A stretch of 64,000 nucleotides of DNA from Ischnura elegans (GCF_921293095.1 NC_060257.1:90571449-90635448); one strand, 5' to 3'. Counted from the stretch's first letter, positions 38,701 through 53,700 are shown. The notes: generated from the letters alone by a model not told the origin. Program-made: numbers and translations.

Positions 38701-41700
38701 ACTTCCTCAGCAAAGAGTGCCTAATCATTCAGGCTCAAATTAACGCGTCTCCTGCTGGTGAAAAGTGGACAGTGGCTCGTTCAATACCCAGTAACTGGTG
38801 GGTGTTGACCAGTAAACGATTGATGTAACCAGTAAACATTTTAAACCGGCCAGTTACTCGTTAATTCCGCCAGTACGTGATAGAAATTGGAAAGGATAGA
38901 AATGAGAAAGAAAGAAATACTGGACTAATACTCATCCGCCGAAACAGGCTTTTTTCATTTTTTGAAAAGTTCCCTCTTTAATAAAATAAATCAAGCAGCA
39001 AGATTTTAACCAAGGTGGGATTTTTCACAGAATTTTTGTGCCATTCAAATACTGCCTCCCAAGTGTTTTTTACCCTCTTTTTCCTTTTGCTTTTGCTAAG
39101 TATTTTTGAGTATTTTTGCCGTAATCGTCATCGCTTAGTGTCTCTTCGTAAGACCGCCGTTCTCTATCCTTCGACGCCAGACTTAGTCTACCTTCGGACG
39201 AATCTTTCATCTTCTGCTGCGAATGATGGAGACCACCCCATTTGCAGGTCGTTGGTAGGCTGGAGTGATAACTCTCTCGCCCGTGGTGCCCTCAACGCCT
39301 TATTTTTCTTTCATTGCACGCTGACCCTTGTTTGCCGTGATCCAGGAGGCATGGTCAAGGCCCTCTCAAGACACTCTTCACTTCATTTTGATCCAACTTC
39401 AACTAGTTGGAATTACCAACACTTTCCGCTCACCCGATTTGACCCGATGCGCGAGGGAAAAATACGCCGCTGCCTTGAAAAATGTAGAACAAACGTGTTG
39501 CCGTTCGACCCGGAGAAAGGCACCATTTACTCTCGGCATATTTTCAGGTGGCGCCGTTGGTGTGTCAGTGGAATTCCCCGCGTATTGGCTCAGTTTGGTT
39601 GGTCAAAATGTATGCAACACTTTAACCAGGGGGGTAGAAGTGCTAGTGAGTGTTTGGGGAGTTGATCATATCTTCTTGCCCTAATTTTCAGATTTTTTCT
39701 CCCATTCCATTCCTTTTGGCCTTTGTATATTCCCTGTTAATGATTGTGTACATACTTTGATCGCTTTTCAAGTTAGCAAGAATAGATGGACAATTCTTGC
39801 ATTACATGATCAGTCTTGCCAAGCAGGGTGTAAACCAGGCGACGTAGAAAGGCCCTGGTCTTATCCCTTAGTGTGACCCACCTCCCTGTTTTTTCGGTCG
39901 TCCTTTTGTGCATTACCAGAGTTCCAATTTGAGTGCGATTGATAGCCATTATATTTTTTCGTTACCTTTTGCCAGCACTCCAGAAGCGTACTGCTCTCAA
40001 CTGGATCCATTCCATGCAAGACCACCGGCAGGGGTCGATCAGAATTTTCATCTACTTCACTATATAAAGCTAACCATTTGCATATAACGTCAACTGATCG
40101 ACCTTTCTTTTTGAGGACAGTATTGACTCTGGGTTGCAATCGACTTGGGATATCCATAATGAGCTCCTGTCTCAGCATCTTTACCAAATTTTATTATAAG
40201 CATTACTAGCCATAGAAATACTATTTTATAGTAATTGAGGGAGTCAATTTTATGACGAGCAATAATACTAAACTAAAGCCTATTTTGAAATCTAAGAGCG
40301 ACATGAGAGATGACAGATGTTACTCATTGTGGATGCCTAAACGTATTAGAACTGGGTTTTGGTCAATGTTCGCTTGGATAAGTTATGCTAATATGAACAG
40401 TTTTTTTGAATGATGTAGTCAATTTTGGATAGCTTGGTGTTTGGATTTGATCCCTTTCAATTGATGCTGTTATAAGTCGTACCCATACTGATTGCCTCAA
40501 GTTTGATTAAACTTTGTAAATTTTTAGCGCACCGCCCATGGTGATGTCCTTTGTGATGCTCCGCTCGGCTGAACTCTTTTGTTGCAGAGCAACCGAGAGG
40601 CGTTGTGTCCATTGTCATGTTGGTTGATCTCCGTGTCCCCTCCAAAGAACCTGCTCATCCCAATCTTTTGTCTCGGAGTTGTTGTAGTTATCCATTACTT
40701 TCACCTCCTCATTGTTTCTTGCCGATACCGATCTTGAGGTCGGCTCTTGTTCGATTTTGCATGCCATTGGTGGATTTTCAGAGTGTTCCCATTATTTATG
40801 CCCCGTGTTGTTGTTGTCCTCGAGCATGTATGGATTTTTAATTGAACTCCGCACCAGAATGTTCTCTAAGTGTATTTGTCTCTTTTTCTTCCCTTCCCTG
40901 ACTGTGAACTTGTCCATACAGCCATTTGCCTCCTATCCGACAACGTCAATGACTACTACTTCGTTTCCCAGGGGAAGACTTCAATTCCAGGTGTAGATGA
41001 TGGCGAAGAAATGAACATCACGGACGTAAGTGTGAATGACCAATTGAATGTGGATCCTTCGAGTCGCTCCGCGTTTGCGCTTCACCGTGGATGTATAAGC
41101 TATCAGGCCATTTACTTCTGATGGCTGCGACACCGAAGTATTTTGAGCATACTAATGAAATACTTTGTACCAATAGCGATAAAGTGACACATAGAAAGCA
41201 CAGTGATGCTTATTTGGAAACACTGGGTGCTGCCACTTTCTGATGGTTTTGAAATTTTCATTTATAGTCGAGGAATATGATACCACAACTTCGGTTAGCT
41301 ATCCACATTTTTTCTGGGAGATAAATTTTGTATTCGACGGCCCTTTGCAAAAAAATATGGCGCATCTATATTTGCTATCATAAACCACACGTAGCTATAA
41401 TCACGGCCTCATCCGCTCCGCATTCCTTGCCCAATTTTGTTGACCCACAGGGAAAAAAGCAACTTTTTGTGTTTTATACCTAAAAAATTCTCCTTAATAC
41501 TCTCCTGCAATTTGTTTTCTCTAATTGGAGAGCTTAAACTCCTCTCCTGTTTGTGTTGTCTTTGTCTGTTTGTACTAAATTAGAGTTACCCTGCAATAGG
41601 CATTGCAATTGTTCTTAGTACCTACTTACGATTACAAGGGACCTATTCAGGCGATTTACGTTGTAATAAACCTAAAAATGATATAACAAGTTAAAGAACA

Positions 41701-44700
41701 CGATCCTTTTTTAAGGATTTAAATAAATCTTTATGTTTGATGCACTCATTAAAAATATGTCAAAGCTTTTCAAAATTTTCAATCATTATGTCAAAGCTTG
41801 TTGGAGTGAGTACTTATTGTAACTACCTTTTTGAACGATCAGGGGAAGACTTATGTTAATTACATAAATAGTATTTTTTTCTCAATCTGGTCGATTTTAA
41901 GCCCATGCCCGTACAAAATCCATTTCGTGATCCTTGGTATGGAAAGAAAAACGCGCTGCTTAAATTTTGCCATTAGAAGTTGATCTTAAATGTTCATCAG
42001 CTATGAAATTTAAAACAGTTTAAAACATGTATGTGCTCTTTAAGACATTTTCAAGACTTCACGATTTGAAGTACTACTTTATTGAATTATGGCTGGGACG
42101 AGATTAGAATCCGAAACTATTAGTGTAGTAGTTGATATTAATTGATTGAAATCCGATATGTGATTTCGTCTTAGTGAAAGGTAAATTTTTCTGATGTTTT
42201 GAACGTTTTCCGGTACTTTCTCCTCCATCATATAGTTATTTTTGTGTTTGATTTGGCTGAAAATGCGTTGGCAGAGAATTTTTAATTTCTCTAATTAAAA
42301 TTTCGTGTAATACCCTCGAAAAGTAAGGACTAACAGGAAGAATACTTAGAAATTTTACTCGCAATTATTCTTATGATTTTTATGTGAACTACTAATGTAC
42401 AAATATTCTTACAAACCATCTACCAGTGATTGTTTCGTCATTCCAATGTGCCACCCCCTCCCAAAACTGTTTTAATAATTGATATCTTTTATTTCCCTAT
42501 TAACTAGAGTGATCCAGTTAATCATTCTCATTACTTCTTAGGAATGCATTCTGTTTCCTAACTCCAATTTGTATCATGTTACCTTTTCACCATTTAGATG
42601 CAGAAGTGTGCGCTGTGACGTCAACCTGTTGTTATTTGTGTGATATTTATTATGTGAATCTGTTTGCGACAGTGATAAAAAAGGCAAACACCCATGAAGG
42701 CGTTTAAAAAGACTTCATCTTGATGAAATTTTACCGTTTTCTGGATTCAAATTTACGCAAATTATGATGGTATATATTAAACCAATATTAAAAAAAATGG
42801 GTGAACCCTGACATGATGTTTGCCAGGTGTGAGTTGGAAGCCATAGTTTCTGTGATTGGTTTCGCAATAGTTTTCAAAGCTATGGAACGAGCATGCCTTA
42901 GAAAACTATTTCGGGCTGGGAATAGAATCCTCACCTTCCGGAATGGCCACCTGGTTGTCACCACATTGGAGAATTCGCCCATTCAGTCAAATCACCTCTC
43001 TGAAAGCTCTCTCGCAAGCAGACCAAACCCTTGCTGTTTCGTCGTATGACCTCTCCCCTTCCCTCCCTTTGTGCGTGTTTGTTTTGTCGCTAACTGTGCC
43101 ATGTGCCGTTCTCTCTCTCTTTCCCGTGTTCGTCTCCTGCTTTTGCTCCCCTCCGCCCCGACCCGCCCTTCCCCCTGCCGACACCAAATACGACTATCAC
43201 CACAACAACACGACCACTATCGCACCCTCAGAGAAGTGCCTTTTGACCCAGCCCATCGAAGAGTATCACTTCGTCAGTCAGGGTAAGACGAGGATCCCTG
43301 GAGTGGATGATGGCGAGGACATGGAAATCACTGACGTAAGTGGCGCTGCCCGTCGCAGCACCCATATTACGGATTGCGAGACGAAAAATCGAGAAAAGAT
43401 AAAGCTTGAGTGGAAACTCTCCGAGCTACGTTGAAGGCTTCCCGATTTGTCTACGCGTAAATATTCAATCTGTGTACTTTAAGTTATGAGATTTGATTTA
43501 AACGTATAAATGTATTGGGAATATCGCTACAAAAATCTAGCAGCATCAAAGGTAGGCTGCTTCAAAATCAAAACATTTCTGCGGGTGAGTTTTCCACGAT
43601 TTACTACTACTTGGAAGTGGCCAACTGAAACATGCTTTGGATCACGGGTGCAAGCCGATTTGAAAGCAGATAGGATTTTATAGGGCTGCTTTCTCTTTCG
43701 GGTGAGAATAAAAGTCTGCTGGGGCATCATCGGGGCTTTATGGGCTAGAGAGAGGCTAGGGAATCTTAAGAATGTCATATTGTGGCAGGTACTCGGCAGC
43801 CACGAACGTTTGATGCTGTCAAAGGGACCTGAACGCATGTTTACGAACGCATGTTAAGGATCTTTTGATTCACTTCCAAGAAGCTTACTAAACGTGTTAT
43901 ACTCGCCTGCAGCGATGCACGGATGCTGAAGGTGCATACTTTGGAGACTACCAGTGTTTTTAGCGATACATTTCTTTAAATAAATTTATTCTCATTACCT
44001 AAAATACATAAAATGTACGTAGGCTTCGTGAATGTTGTGCTCCACCTGTTTTTATGTTGGTTATGCCCTTTTATGCTGCATGAAAAACTGCACGCTTCCT
44101 CTTACCACTCAACCCTTCTTCTCCAAAGCTCCACGCAGCTGCCAAGCAAATCATGTGGTGGTGTAGCATTAGTTGCAAAGGCGAGGTGTTTCCTCCGCTT
44201 GCAGTCTACACAATACTCACCGCTGAGCTTTCGGCGTGCTCACATCTGGCGAATGAGTAATGAATCTGGCGAGGGACTGAGAACGTGTGGGAAGATGGGG
44301 AGATGCGCTTCAGTCGCTTCTATTTTGCTTTTTAAACTGGACTGTTGCGCTCTCTCTATGCAGAGAGGGCAATGCAATCGCTCAGCCATAATGCTTTGGC
44401 TCCCTCAGTGCACGAACTTGCCGCCCTCTCAGCGCGAGATCCGTTGCCACTGAAGCATCCTGCCAGCGCCATTCTGGAGTCGACGGCCTGCAACGCAATT
44501 ATTCCAGTTCTTCCGCCGCTGTTTCTCTTCTTGATGTGCTTCAATTACGGGACTTTTTCTGCAATAAGCTTTCTTCTTTCGGCTCTTTTATGTTATCTCT
44601 TTCTGTCGTGAAACATAATCCTTTCCCATTTCAGTGCAAGCTAATCCAATGATTTGAAGTAAGGTTCTTACTCTTACTTCTAGCTGGTTTTACCATCCTT

Positions 44701-47700
44701 ACTGGTAAACTTGCTGAAGTTCCGAGAAATGTGTGGCTCTCGATGATTACGCTGACTTTTAGTCTCTGCTTTAAGATTCAATTGTGCCCTGACCTTTTAT
44801 CTTCGTTAGCTTCTGGCTTCAGCCTCCTGCTCAAGAGGCAAAAGAGACTGTCAATTTCGGTCTCAGGCTTTTGCATACTCTTAAAGTCCGAACGTGTTTT
44901 GGCTTTTTATGTGCTTCTGGAATCAAATTACATCACGGCTTTGAAATTCTTTACGGCATTATCAAATACAGTTCCTGCGATGAAATATTCTCTAGTTGCC
45001 GTTGTGTAATTTCTTTCTGCCTTTAGCTATATAATTTTCAATCGAGCTAGTGGAAGTAATTTATTTACTCTAACAGTAATTTAAGCTGCTTGTTTTTGTA
45101 ACAAATGCTTAAGTATTCGGCTGGTGAGAACTGTTTTGGTGAAAGAGCTATGATAATTGATGGCCAATCATTGAAGAAAAATTGTGCTTTTATATATCTA
45201 GTATGACCTTTAAAATATTTTCCGGGAATGTAGTTTGGCATGAGAGTACCCTCCACGTGTACCATTTCCTTGGATTTGTGAATAATAGTTCTCTCCAGTC
45301 TAGTGGGTTTGGCCACTGCTACATGTTCATGTTATCATTAACTGCCATAGCAAGCACCAATATTTTGGAATGAATATATTAGTTGCACTTTCATGTGCCG
45401 GTCATGAATTTATTTCGTTTTTCATCTCTAAGAAAGGAGAAATTATGTTGTATCTAATGACCAATTCCAAAATATTCCCCGCTATTTGCTACTAGTAATT
45501 TCTTTTGCTGGAAATTTTAGTGAATTCCCCTGCTTTCGTTCGCTATTTAATGAACCGTGTTTCAAAAGAGTCATTTCAGTTCAGTGTCTGATCTCTCAAG
45601 TTATTTCGGTGCATAAATTAGCGAACAGCTTCGCCAGAAATGAAAAGTGACTGCTATTAATTTTACAAGAATAATGGTGAGATGCTTATTGGCTTTCAGT
45701 CAATATTTCCGGACCAAATGATGGTGCGAAAGTCAACCAAAGGAGGAGGTAAAATGTCTGAAACCATTTTTTTGTCTGACTCTGACTTTGATTAACATCT
45801 GCGGCGAGGAGAATGTGATTTTATCCCTGCCGGAGTCAGGCGGTTGAATTCTATTGGCGGCATTTTTACGGTCTGGCTCTTGTCAAGTTAAAATCATATT
45901 TTTCTTCCCGAAGTCGACAAAACAACTTGTTTCAGAGATTGTGCTTCATTCCGTCATTGGCTTCCAAGTCATGCATTTTTCCTTCGGAAATATCAATGCT
46001 ATTTCTGTTTGCTTATATATGTTTTGCTTTATTTTTGGCCGATGTCGGCTGAGTTGTGCTTTTTAGTTATTTCGCTTTGTGATCAATTTAAGCTCTAATT
46101 ATTTGGGTGGGGGAAGGCGAACGTTTATGAAGAGGAAATAATCATTATTTCTTTCTCTTTCTCTCTCTTCCCTCGTTCGTCGCCTCTTCCTCCCGCGTTT
46201 TGCTTTGCTGCCCTCCCCCAATCTCCCCTTCCCCCCCCCAAAAACATGTTTATGAACCCCCTCCCAAATTGCCTCCTCGCTTCTGCTGCCTGCTCACCGG
46301 CCGCACGCTTGAAAATGCAGCAATTTGCTTGCTCAGCGACAACATCTATGACTATTACAATGTGTCCCAGGGTAAGATCACAATCCCCAACGTGGATGAC
46401 GGAGAGGAAATGACCCTTACCGATGTGAGTATGTCACTTCTGCACGAGCACAGCTTCACGCATTCTTAAACATCCTCTTCAGAGTTTTTCCTTGAAAGTT
46501 TTACCGATCATCTTCTTTTCTTTCGTGAAATGCGGCGTCTGTGTCATTTTTGCTGAGTCATAGTGCACCCAGTAGGAGGGGCGAATGGTCGAGCAAAAAT
46601 GGCTAAAACGCAGAATTTCCAGAAGGGAATTTAAATAATTTATTTCATACCTAATCCACTCAGTTTTCACGACAAAAGACAGCCATATGCCTGCATAACT
46701 ACAATCTCCACACTTATAGAAACGTACTCGAAAGAAATCCAATTCTTAAAGAACGGTAAGGTATCATTATTTCAAGTATTCATTAAAATACGCGTTTTCC
46801 AATCGACATACAAACATTTTTTCTGTACAAATAGAATTTTTCACTTATTTTCACGCTTATCATCGTGATAAATCAGTCAGACACGCTAGCTCCCAAATGT
46901 TCGTTCTCATAAGCAAAGAACTCAAACAATTTCATCACACTGTTATCGACAACCTCAACATTAATTTAAAATGTTTGCTCTATTAAATGTAATTCATTAT
47001 GCAAAGCACAAAATGTAAGCTATTTTTTGTATATTTAAAATGATTCCATCAATGTAAGAAACTTTAAATATTCACTTTGCTTCAAATTTTGATATGAATA
47101 ATTGTAATGATTTTAATAGGAGGCAAAGCTAATCTTTATTTCGATGGAAATTTAAAAAAACTGGAAATTTGCAATTCATTATTCATTGCTTCAATGTGAT
47201 TTTTTAATGTTTCTCTTAAGAGATGTAACGCATCAGTTCTTTTCATCTGCGAGATAGCTTGCATTACACGTTGAATTTTTTCCTCTCGGTTGTATGGCGA
47301 ATGCCACTCATGCCTGTATGTTCTTCCCCTTTTCCCCTCTCCCATCCGTTTCTCTCGAGCAGCAAGCCTTCGACGTGCTGGGTTTCACTCAGGAGGAGAA
47401 GGACAACATCTACAAGATCACTGCCTCTGTCATGCACATGGGTGGCATGAAGTTCAAGCAGAGGGGTCGAGAGGAGCAGGCCGAAGCCGACGGCACCGCC
47501 GTAAGTACACTCCCCTGTTTTTATGCGCTGAAATCACGGACTTAAGATGTGTTGCCACCCATTGTGTGGCATCAAAAAGTGGCTTCAACAGGAAGCAATT
47601 TTATATAGTATATAATAGGGCATCCGCCATGTAGTCCCCTTGGATGGCACTGTCACTAACGGGATTAAATATTCAAAAGTCTTGTTAAGAAATATGGTTT

Positions 47701-50700
47701 CTCCCAGCAAGACCCAATCAAACTGACGTGGCTTAAACCAAATCCTATTTGGGTATTGTATAAGTAGTTTGAAAGTTCAAGGGTTCTCTTTTGACTGTAA
47801 ATTTCCCTATCGGATTCACTCATTCCTCTTTATCCCTCTATTAAACTCTCATGGCAGCATTAGTTGAATTGTTTTACTTAATTTTGCGTCACATTCAAGT
47901 ACATAAAATACTGGAATTACCATGAATGCCTGCCGTCATTCTGGGCTCAGTTTTGATGCATTTCTTTCATGACTTTCATGAGACATTCCCGCCTTATTTT
48001 TCCTACAGGAAGGAGAGCGCGTTGCCAAGCTCTTGGGTGTTGACGCTCAGGACTTGTACAAGAACTTGCTCAAGCCCAGGATCAAGGTCGGAAACGAGTT
48101 CGTGACCCAGGGTCGTAACAAGGACCAGGTGTGTACATTTGGCACAGTATATCATTTAATATAAAGAGTGTGAATGGATCGGAATAGCTTTACTCAAGAA
48201 ATCGCTTTCGTCTGAATTAATGGGACGTCGTTCTGCTGCAGGTCTCCTACTCCGTGGGTGCCATGTCAAAGGCCATGTTTGACAGGCTGTTCAAGTGGTT
48301 GGTGAAGAAGTGTAACGAGACACTGGACACCAAGCAGAAGAGGCAGCACTTCATTGGTGTACTGGATATTGCTGGTTTCGAGATTTTCGACGTACGTCTC
48401 GCATTACTTTAGCAGAATCCTAAAAAAATCTCCATCAGTAAATTACCCATTGAATTTTCATATGATTTTATCTTTCGGCGCAAATTTTATTTTATTTATA
48501 AAAATTGATCTGTGGTAAAGCATAAGATTTTGATTCCTAATGTGCTTTGGTTAAAACCAACAATAGCTGTTGATTTCGAATTAAAAATTCGAGTCTGTTT
48601 TTTTTCTTCTTGCCTATTATCTATTCAAATTAATTTGAATCAAGTAAAAGTAAAAAATATATTTTTTAAGTACTAGTTCCTCCCCCACTTCCCATCCCAT
48701 ACATAAACCCTCGTCTAGTTAATGAATTTATTTCAGCACCTCTTTTTCATCGAGTTCTCTCTGCGCTGCATTTCGTCAAGGATGTTGCATGTGCACCTGT
48801 TTTAAGGTTGACAATTGACACTTTAACTTTCCCTGGGTTTTATTAATGACTTTTTTTTCACTTCAAGACCCTGCATTGAATGATTTTCCAGTCACCCTTC
48901 TCAAAGTCCGTATTTCAGATTTTTTTCTCTTAAGAGGGAAATTTCAATGAGCATCGTTGCGCATCCAGGAATTGAGAAGTTGTGTCACCATGTTCTCCTC
49001 GAAAACGAATTTCCTTATCTCGAGAATGCCATCAAATCATTTTGATAATTTTGAAATCAACTATTAAAAATTATGAATTCCATCGCTGTTTCCCAGTTAT
49101 GGATTCAAATTATTGTGATCGAAACAAAAATGCACTATTTGACGAGGCACTTGATTTGATATCTCCAGAGGATTTTGCTTCTCCCTCGTTTGTGCTCATT
49201 GAATTTTCTGCCTTCTCCATCACTAATGGCGCGGTTCTTTGAATGCTAATCGTTTGCGATTGTACCCTCCTTAGTACAACGGCTTCGAGCAGCTTTGCAT
49301 CAACTTCACCAACGAGAAGCTGCAGCAGTTCTTCAACCACCACATGTTCGTACTCGAGCAGGAGGAGTACAAGAGGGAAGGCATCAACTGGGCCTTCATT
49401 GATTTTGGCATGGATTTGCTCGCTTGTATTGAGCTGATTGAAAAGGTAGACCTGTGGCTCTATCCTCATGCAGCTACTGTCACCTTCCCATACATATTAA
49501 GACCCTGATTAACCATAAGCATTAAGTTCCCTGTAACAAAGATGATACATATCCCATAAAGTGTTCGGGCCCTATTACGTATCGGAAAGGTCTTGAGCGC
49601 AAATTCTTCGTAACAAACGGAAATACTAAACCAAAACTAGTTGTTGGAAAGTGCCTATTTTCCACTTTTCACGAATTACTGACTCGTTGCCTCTGGCTGG
49701 ACACCGTTGAGTTATGACGCAAACGTGTGCTTCTGTGCGGAGGTGTTCTCTTTAACATCATCCTTATTGCGACGGAACCAAGAGACAAACCTTTGTTCCC
49801 CACTCTCAAGTGACAGACGTGGGAGACAACGCTTCCGTCATGCAAATTCTTATAGTATTAACTTGCGTGTTTTTGTGAGTGAAACGCACACGCCGTTACT
49901 TTCTAACGATTGACATTCGGAACGCTGCATGGGAAGTGATGCGGATGTTCGACGAAATGCGAGAATGCTTGAAGCCATCCAGTGGAAGAGCTCGTCCTTT
50001 ACCTTTACCTACTTGACCTCAGCTCAAACACACCTTCCCTTATTCATCTTCCTCACCAAATTCCCTCCTTACGATGTAGTTGTAGTTTTGCCTTCAATTT
50101 ACTCACCAAACTTTATCTCTCTCTCCCTACCCAAATTCCTGTGAAATATATATATATCTCTCTCTCAACTATATCTTTTTATCATGACGTACCGTCTCGT
50201 CCTATTCTGTCCTCGATACCTTTTCCCGCCCACTTTCACCCTCGCAACTTTTGCTCAAATCTTCTGCCAAACGTCCCACAGTACAACGGCTTCGAGCAGC
50301 TTTGCATCAACTTCACCAACGAGAAGCTGCAGCAGTTCTTCAACCACCACATGTTCGTACTCGAGCAGGAAGAATACAAGAAGGAAGGCATCAACTGGGC
50401 CTTCATTGATTTCGGCATGGACTTGCTTGCCTGCATTGACCTGATTGAGAAGGTAAAAAAAGTCAGGAGCATCCGAAAGCTCTCCTCGCAGCTACTACAT
50501 AGCGTTTGTGTCCAAGTGCCTTATAGGCACTGTTCTTCGATTAAGAGTCTGACCCGGGTTTTTAGCGACTAAATGAGATCAGTGGCATGCATTGGCACCT
50601 GTGCGAATCTTTGAGAAAATCAATTGGATTGAAACTACTGCTGCTGTGGATAACAGTCATAGAATGCATTGGATATTCGGTTCGAGGTTGGGGCCAGATC

Positions 50701-53700
50701 CCTGTTTCTTCTTCTGAGGCAAGGTGAAACTGGAATAGGTAGGGGTTGGTGATCAGCAGCTTAGGCAGTAGGTAAATAATCCTGCTGAAGAAGTCTGAAG
50801 GAATAAATGTGGAGAACTTTGATTACAACTCGGCTACGGTTACAAAAAACACATATTTTTTGATTAGGGTATTTACCCCGAACAGTAAAAAACAAAACAC
50901 TCATCTGGATGTGAGTCACCCATCAGGAACTTGGAATGGCTAGCAAGACCCATCTCTCTTCTGCGATGCCCAGTAAGCTACGCCGCTGTTCTACAGAACA
51001 CATGTTACACAAAATGACTGACCAATATCGCGTGAGGTGATATCTTCGTGCCTTGCTTCATTGTAGTCCTATCGTATATTCACAACCACTGTCCGTGATT
51101 GAGCTAATTATATCAGTGGATGTGTTATTTTATGATGTACTAATTATTGTTTTTCTCTCTTTGCTAGTCCTATGGAGTGTGTGAGCGTCGTTTGAATCCT
51201 GACTGTGTTCTCTTGATTGCCAGTTGTATTTACCACTGGCGATGGTTTGTGCCGGGAATGTAAGCCCAAGTGATCGTCTGCCTCTCGTCCTCTCTAATTT
51301 CTATAGATTTGAGATAATACTCTTTGTGAAATATCTTTTTCCCTAGCTAAGTTTGGTGATGTGAATGCCTTTTTCTCTTTGGCTATGAGTTTTCCCATAT
51401 CTATCAGTTAATTCCTTCTTTCATGAGTTTTACAGTATATTTCAGATGAAATTCAACTAATTCCATAAATATTGGTAAAATATTGACCTTTTCTATTTTT
51501 TTTATCTTTTAAGCATATATCTTGGTTAGTGTGATCGTAGTGTTTATTTCCTATTCACAAAGTTTGTATCATCCATGGTTGTTAACCATTTCCCTCATGT
51601 AAACAGTTACATTCTGATATTTTGAGTGGGATAATTTAAATCCTGTGCTCCTGTCTATCTTGCAAGTATCCCGGAGTGTGTGATCGTCTTTTTATTTCAC
51701 CTATGTTTCTCATGCATTGACATGAGTAATTTTCATATTTTTCACACTGCAAGTCAAGAGGATTGCATATTTTCCCAAGTAATTTTTTACTGGCGGCTTC
51801 TGATCACTCTTCCTTTTGGCTTTGAAACCTCTTTTGAAACATTTATCGTGAAATTCGAGCTTCAGGAGCCATCTTTAATGTTTTCCGTATTATTTTCCAT
51901 AGTTTATAAAGTCTTCCGTTGCTTTTCTGGGAAAGACTAAGACGTTTAATGTTGCTTTAAACGGAACTTTCAGAAACTTGGATCATTCCGTTTAAAATAA
52001 TGTTCGTTTTTTTACATTATAGGGACAAAATTTTCCAATATTTTCGAAAAACGTATTATAAAAATTGTGTCTATCATCTGCGACATAGTTTTAACGTAAG
52101 ATTTTCATGAAAATGCTCAGAAGATTTAAGAAACCGAAGAAATAAGCTACGGCACGTCTTCAATTTGGGATGGAATCCCCTTGGCTTGTTTTAGACTCCC
52201 CTCCAATCCTTTCACGACTTCCCTTGCAGCATCCGGAGCAGATTTTCCATTTGTTAATGTGGACATGCTGAACGCCGCCCCCCCCTAAGCCTCCGAGCAC
52301 CCATTCGTAGCGAACCCACGCACTGTAAACCTCTATTGCCGCAGCAGTCGAGTCTTGTTCGAATGCTAGGTGAAATATTATTTTATTGCCCTTGATAAAG
52401 AGCGAGGGTTGCTCCAAGTGTTTCGGTGGGTTCATTACAGATGGGTGTTTTCGATAATTCCCTCTTGAGTGTTTTCTCTCTTGGGTGGTTTTCAAACTGT
52501 ATTGAGATGATCTTTTCTGGTGTGATGCCTGCACCCGCCTTTTTAAAGACACGGTGCCTCCCTTCCCCCTGGGATTTGCCTCCTCAACCCAACGAAACGT
52601 CCCCCCCCCCCTTACCGCGTCTCTTCCTGCCTCTCCAAGTAGCGCCGCATACCCGAATCCCATCCCCTCAATGCACCCATCCTCCAACCGCAAACGCGAT
52701 CCTTCTCATATGCCCTTCTTTTTTTAAAAAAAAGTGTTCGTCTTGCCTGAAATGTGCCCCAGTTCGTATAACGAGTGTGTTTTATTTCTTTTTCTCTCTT
52801 TCTTTTCCTCCCCATCCCATCTATCTCTCTCTCTCTCGCACCTGGTGATATCCTTTCGATTGAAAAATAACCAAACTTTCTGCCCGCATCTCTTCCGCAT
52901 CTTTCTCTCTCTGCTCCTCCGTGATTGTCTTTTGGAAATCAATATTTGGGAAATTAATAATGGATTTATTTCGACCCCCGCATCCCGGAATGTGTCGATT
53001 TCATCTCAACTCCTTTTCTCTTTCACCATCACCTATCGTTTTCATTCACATAACTACTTCGATAAATGAAAATGGTGTTGAACTTGCACGAACTTGAATG
53101 CATCCCCTCATTTTCAACCGAAAATCCTTTTTTTCTGGCTCATCTACTGTTTGGTTTACTAACATTCAACAAATGGACGCCTGATACGATTTTATTACTT
53201 CCATTGACGTGAATTATTGGCTTTAAATATAAAATTTTGAAACGGATAATTTGAAATAAATCGTTTCAACATCTGCGAAATACCCATCCTCTGAACACAT
53301 CGTTGATAATACTGAATACTCTTTCGAATGATTTATTTTCACTGCATTTCATTCTCACTCGCGAACTTCTCTTCCACTCAATAAAAACGCTTTCACTCGT
53401 CACATCAAACCAAATGAAAACTTTTCCCATCCCCCTGAAACTTCAATCAAACAAACAATACAGTTCAACGGCTTCGAGCAGCTGTGCATCAACTTCACCA
53501 ATGAGAAGCTGCAGCAGTTCTTCAACCACCACATGTTCGTGCTCGAGCAGGAAGAGTACAAGAGGGAGGGAATAGAATGGACCTTCATTGACTTTGGCAT
53601 GGATCTGCAGGCGTGCATTGAGCTCATCGAGAAGGTAATGCGACCGTGGCTCCAGGAAAATAGGCGAGCGTCGCCAAAACCTTAGGAATTGTGCGCGAGG

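Noticed and set aside
39015-39665. 217-codon open stretch between exons 10a and 10b
   Set aside because: It starts at GTG; the first ATG is more than halfway in (39351). No recognised domain. Roughly the longest chance frame expected in 64 kb.
52160-52693. 177-codon minus-strand frame in intron 14b-14c
   Set aside because: Low-complexity glycine-rich segments and C-run background; no recognised motif.
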